From contig CAIJXB010000067.1 of NCBI GenBank assembly GCA_903824495.1, positions 1 to 47,633 on the forward strand: DNA of 47,633 bases. Reading direction: 5' to 3'. Made by a program: the position numbers and the translations under genes. A model generated the notes under the pieces. The model saw nothing but the letters and a program-made list of their open reading frames with translations, searched no databases and was not told the DNA's origin. This DNA comes from an uncultured Chlamydiae bacterium. GTDB lineage: Bacteria > Chlamydiota > Chlamydiia > Chlamydiales > Rhabdochlamydiaceae. Of this stretch, positions 45,869 through 47,633 are shown in pieces. How positions within the stretch are numbered: the stretch's first letter is position 1; each line of letters begins with the position of its first letter.

Positions 45869-45877
45869 TATTTTATA

Positions 45878-46843
45878 ATGGACCAGCAATCTCCTCCTAA
45901 AAAAAGGCTCAATATCCTTCCCGAAAACCCTCAAGAAGAGGGAGAGGAAAAAGCTGTGTCCCTTGGAAGATTTCCTTCTTGGCTCCACCGCAAGATCCCC
46001 TCTGGTGGAGACTATTTTAGAACGGATTCCATTTTAGAAAAGTACAGGCTTAACACTGTGTGCGAAGAAGCAAAATGCCCCAATCGCATGGAGTGTTACT
46101 CTAAAAAAACAGCTACCTTTTTAGCTCTTGGAAAAGAGTGCACCAGAAACTGCGGCTTTTGCGATATCGATTTTAGCAAAACCCCTAAAGCTCCAGAAGC
46201 TGATGAGCCGGTAAGGATTGCTAATTCCGTCAAAGAACTCGGCCTTAAACACGTCGTTATTACGATGGTCGCTCGTGATGATCTTCCAGATGGGGGATCT
46301 TCGCAGCTTGCAGAGATCATTAGACAAGTAAGAACCATCAACCCTGGCGTTACAGTAGAAGTATTGACCTCTGATTTTCAAGGCAACCACGACTCCCTTA
46401 ATCTTGTTCTTGAGCAGCGTCCTGACATTTTCAATCACAACATTGAAACCGTTAGAGAGATGACTCCAAGAGTTAGACATAAAGCTACCTATGAAAGAAC
46501 ACTTGATGTTCTTAAATATGTGAAAAGCACAGGAAAATCTCCTTTCGTTAAATCAGGAATCATGGTGGGACTTGGAGAAACTCCAGATCAAGTCAAAGCT
46601 ACAATTGTAGATTTAATAAAAGCAGGCTGCGACATCATCACAATCGGCCACTATCTACAAGCAGACATAAAAAAATTAACCGTAAAGTCTTTTGTATCCC
46701 CTGAACAATTTAAAGAGTACGAGGAGTTCGGCTACCAAATGGGAGCCAAACACATGTACTCGGGACCCTTTGTTCGTTCAAGCTACAATGCAAAAGATAT
46801 TCAAGACATCTTATTATCAAACCAAAGAGTTTCCAATGGATAA
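45878..46843 (+). CDS. lipA: Lipoyl synthase
   Basis: A 321-aa radical-SAM enzyme that inserts two sulphurs into protein-bound octanoyl groups. The auxiliary cluster ligands are C62, C67 and C73 (CEEAKCPNRMEC). The radical-SAM ligands are C88, C92 and C95 (CTRNCGFC). The C-terminal RSSY (300-303), whose serine holds the auxiliary cluster, is present. An AAGGG site lies 12 bases before the ATG. It overlaps the next gene by 8 bases. Confidence 0.97.
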   Translation: MDQQSPPKKRLNILPENPQEEGEEKAVSLGRFPSWLHRKIPSGGDYFRTDSILEKYRLNTVCEEAKCPNRMECYSKKTATFLALGKECTRNCGFCDIDFSKTPKAPEADEPVRIANSVKELGLKHVVITMVARDDLPDGGSSQLAEIIRQVRTINPGVTVEVLTSDFQGNHDSLNLVLEQRPDIFNHNIETVREMTPRVRHKATYERTLDVLKYVKSTGKSPFVKSGIMVGLGETPDQVKATIVDLIKAGCDIITIGHYLQADIKKLTVKSFVSPEQFKEYEEFGYQMGAKHMYSGPFVRSSYNAKDIQDILLSNQRVSNG

Positions 46844-47633
46844 CGTTTCTTCTTTTCCACTAACAGACGAACTAGATCATGCCATCTTAATGCATAAAGA
46901 TGTGCACTTTGGAGGGAATTTCTCTCTCATGATCGAGTACTATAAAGAAGATGGTAAAGGCGTCATTGAAGAATTTGAGCTTGAAAGGATTTGTGAGCTT
47001 GCAGAAATCGAAATGCAAAACAATCTATCCCTTTCTTTAGAACTTTTATCTGAAGAACAGCAAGAAGAAATCACCCGCGCCAAAGAAAAATACGCCACAC
47101 TGAAAAAAATCTACGACCTTCCTCCTTGCCTTGCTCATAAAATAGCAGATCTTATTTTTGCAGAAGATTTTGATGCAGAAAAAGAAATTGAAGCTTTAGT
47201 CGAGATTCCAGAATCTATTCCACTCCTTATCCAGATCATAAAAGAAGATGATTTTTATAATCCCCTTTTCCCTGGATATGGTTTTGCACCTCTTCATGCC
47301 ATCGAATGTTTAGGGCGGCTAAAAGCAAAAGAAGCGATCATCCCTCTTTTTGAATCTCTTTCTAAGACAGAGTTTTTTGGAGAAGAAGCTGTCATTCACG
47401 CTCTTTTTCAAATTGGAGAACCTGCTAAAGAGTTTCTCTTAAGTATTCTTAAAAACACTCCCCTTACTAAAGACAATGAAAATGCAGCTATCGCACTTCT
47501 TCTTTTTAAAGATGATCCAGCCATTCCATCTGCTTGTTTAAAACTTCTTACCACTCCTGAAGTCCAAGCAAGACCTGTGCTTTTTACTTATCTTTTACTC
47601 TTCTGTGATGAACTAAAAGATGCCCAAGAACAA
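46836..47633 (+). CDS. HEAT-repeat-like protein (partial, runs off right edge)
   Basis: An ATG inside the end of lipA opens a frame of 266 codons to the last base of the window. The N-terminal 130 residues are acidic and helical (DELDHAILMHKDVHFG, SLELLSEEQQEEITRAKEK). From about residue 125 paired helices of HEAT or PBS-lyase type appear (FAPLHAIECLGRLKAKEAI, EEAVIHALFQIGEPAKEF, NENAAIALLLFKDDPAIP). Such proteins act as scaffolds. There is no signal peptide. Function is unknown and the end is not seen. Confidence 0.75.
   Translation, partial: MDNVSSFPLTDELDHAILMHKDVHFGGNFSLMIEYYKEDGKGVIEEFELERICELAEIEMQNNLSLSLELLSEEQQEEITRAKEKYATLKKIYDLPPCLAHKIADLIFAEDFDAEKEIEALVEIPESIPLLIQIIKEDDFYNPLFPGYGFAPLHAIECLGRLKAKEAIIPLFESLSKTEFFGEEAVIHALFQIGEPAKEFLLSILKNTPLTKDNENAAIALLLFKDDPAIPSACLKLLTTPEVQARPVLFTYLLLFCDELKDAQEQ

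Noticed and set aside
27034..47633. tRNA, rRNA, transposase or integrase remnants
   Set aside because: None was recognised on either strand when reading the gaps between genes; all gaps are under 300 bp.

Overview
The window looks like a chromosomal segment of a bacterium of the phylum Chlamydiae, most likely an amoeba-associated 'environmental' lineage rather than Chlamydiaceae. This rests on gene content and order recalled from the phylum. The run mnmE-nth-(hypothetical)-psd-(hypothetical)-secA-(zinc-ribbon membrane protein) resembles the nth/thdF/psdD/secA neighbourhood of Chlamydia trachomatis. ruvC-ruvA and lpdA-lipA are also adjacent there. SecA lacks the C-terminal zinc motif and Psd has a GGSS self-cleavage site. 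A heptosyltransferase (waaF) and a two-partner secretion locus argue against Chlamydiaceae, whose LPS core has no heptose and which use Pmp autotransporters. A Simkania-like organism is possible but cannot be shown from the sequence.

Region 1 (1-26935, all minus strand, so read right to left) is a two-partner secretion (type Vb) island. In transcription order it holds four very large TpsA exoproteins and one TpsB outer-membrane pore: tpsA4 (1203 aa), tpsA3 (1128 aa), tpsA2 (4027 aa), tpsB (574 aa) and tpsA1 (at least 1933 aa, running off the left edge). Each TpsA has a signal peptide, a haemagglutination-activity (TPS) domain with an NPNG or NPHG motif, a GTWLLDP junction and a long Ser/Thr/Gly-rich beta-helix made of about 80-residue repeats. 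The genes are tightly packed: 17 bp separate tpsA3 and tpsA2, and the tpsB stop overlaps the tpsA1 GTG start by one base. TpsB is flanked by two giant paralogues that form long direct repeats. TpsA2 carries a nested higher-order repeat. TpsA3 and TpsA4 share a C-terminal cysteine module that TpsA2 lacks. TpsA4 ends in a polyproline linker and a tail, followed directly by an in-frame open extension of 44 codons beyond its stop.

Region 2 (27034-31100, minus strand) holds housekeeping genes upstream of the island: nnr (NAD(P)HX repair), gpsA (glycerol-3-phosphate synthesis for phospholipids), waaF (LPS core heptose) and a small VOC-fold protein.

Region 3 (31212-37611, plus strand) holds ruvC-ruvA (Holliday junction processing), a tandem pair of PP2C-type Ser/Thr phosphatases, mnmE (tRNA wobble modification), nth (base excision repair) and an unrecognised 152-aa protein. 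A strong hairpin sits against the start codon of the first phosphatase gene.

Region 4 (37621-47633) holds psd and a small secreted protein on the minus strand, then secA on the plus strand with a clear terminator. Convergent to it is a zinc-ribbon membrane protein gene. A secreted kelch-like propeller protein follows, then lpdA-lipA (lipoamide metabolism) and a partial HEAT-repeat-like protein running off the right edge.

Themes that join the regions are cell-envelope biogenesis (gpsA, psd, waaF), Sec export (SecA would feed the TPS proteins to the periplasm) and surface display (the TPS island). No tRNA, rRNA, CRISPR array or insertion sequence was seen. The longest non-coding gaps are 38935-39220 (286 bp) and 23091-23323 (233 bp, of which 135 bp is the open extension).
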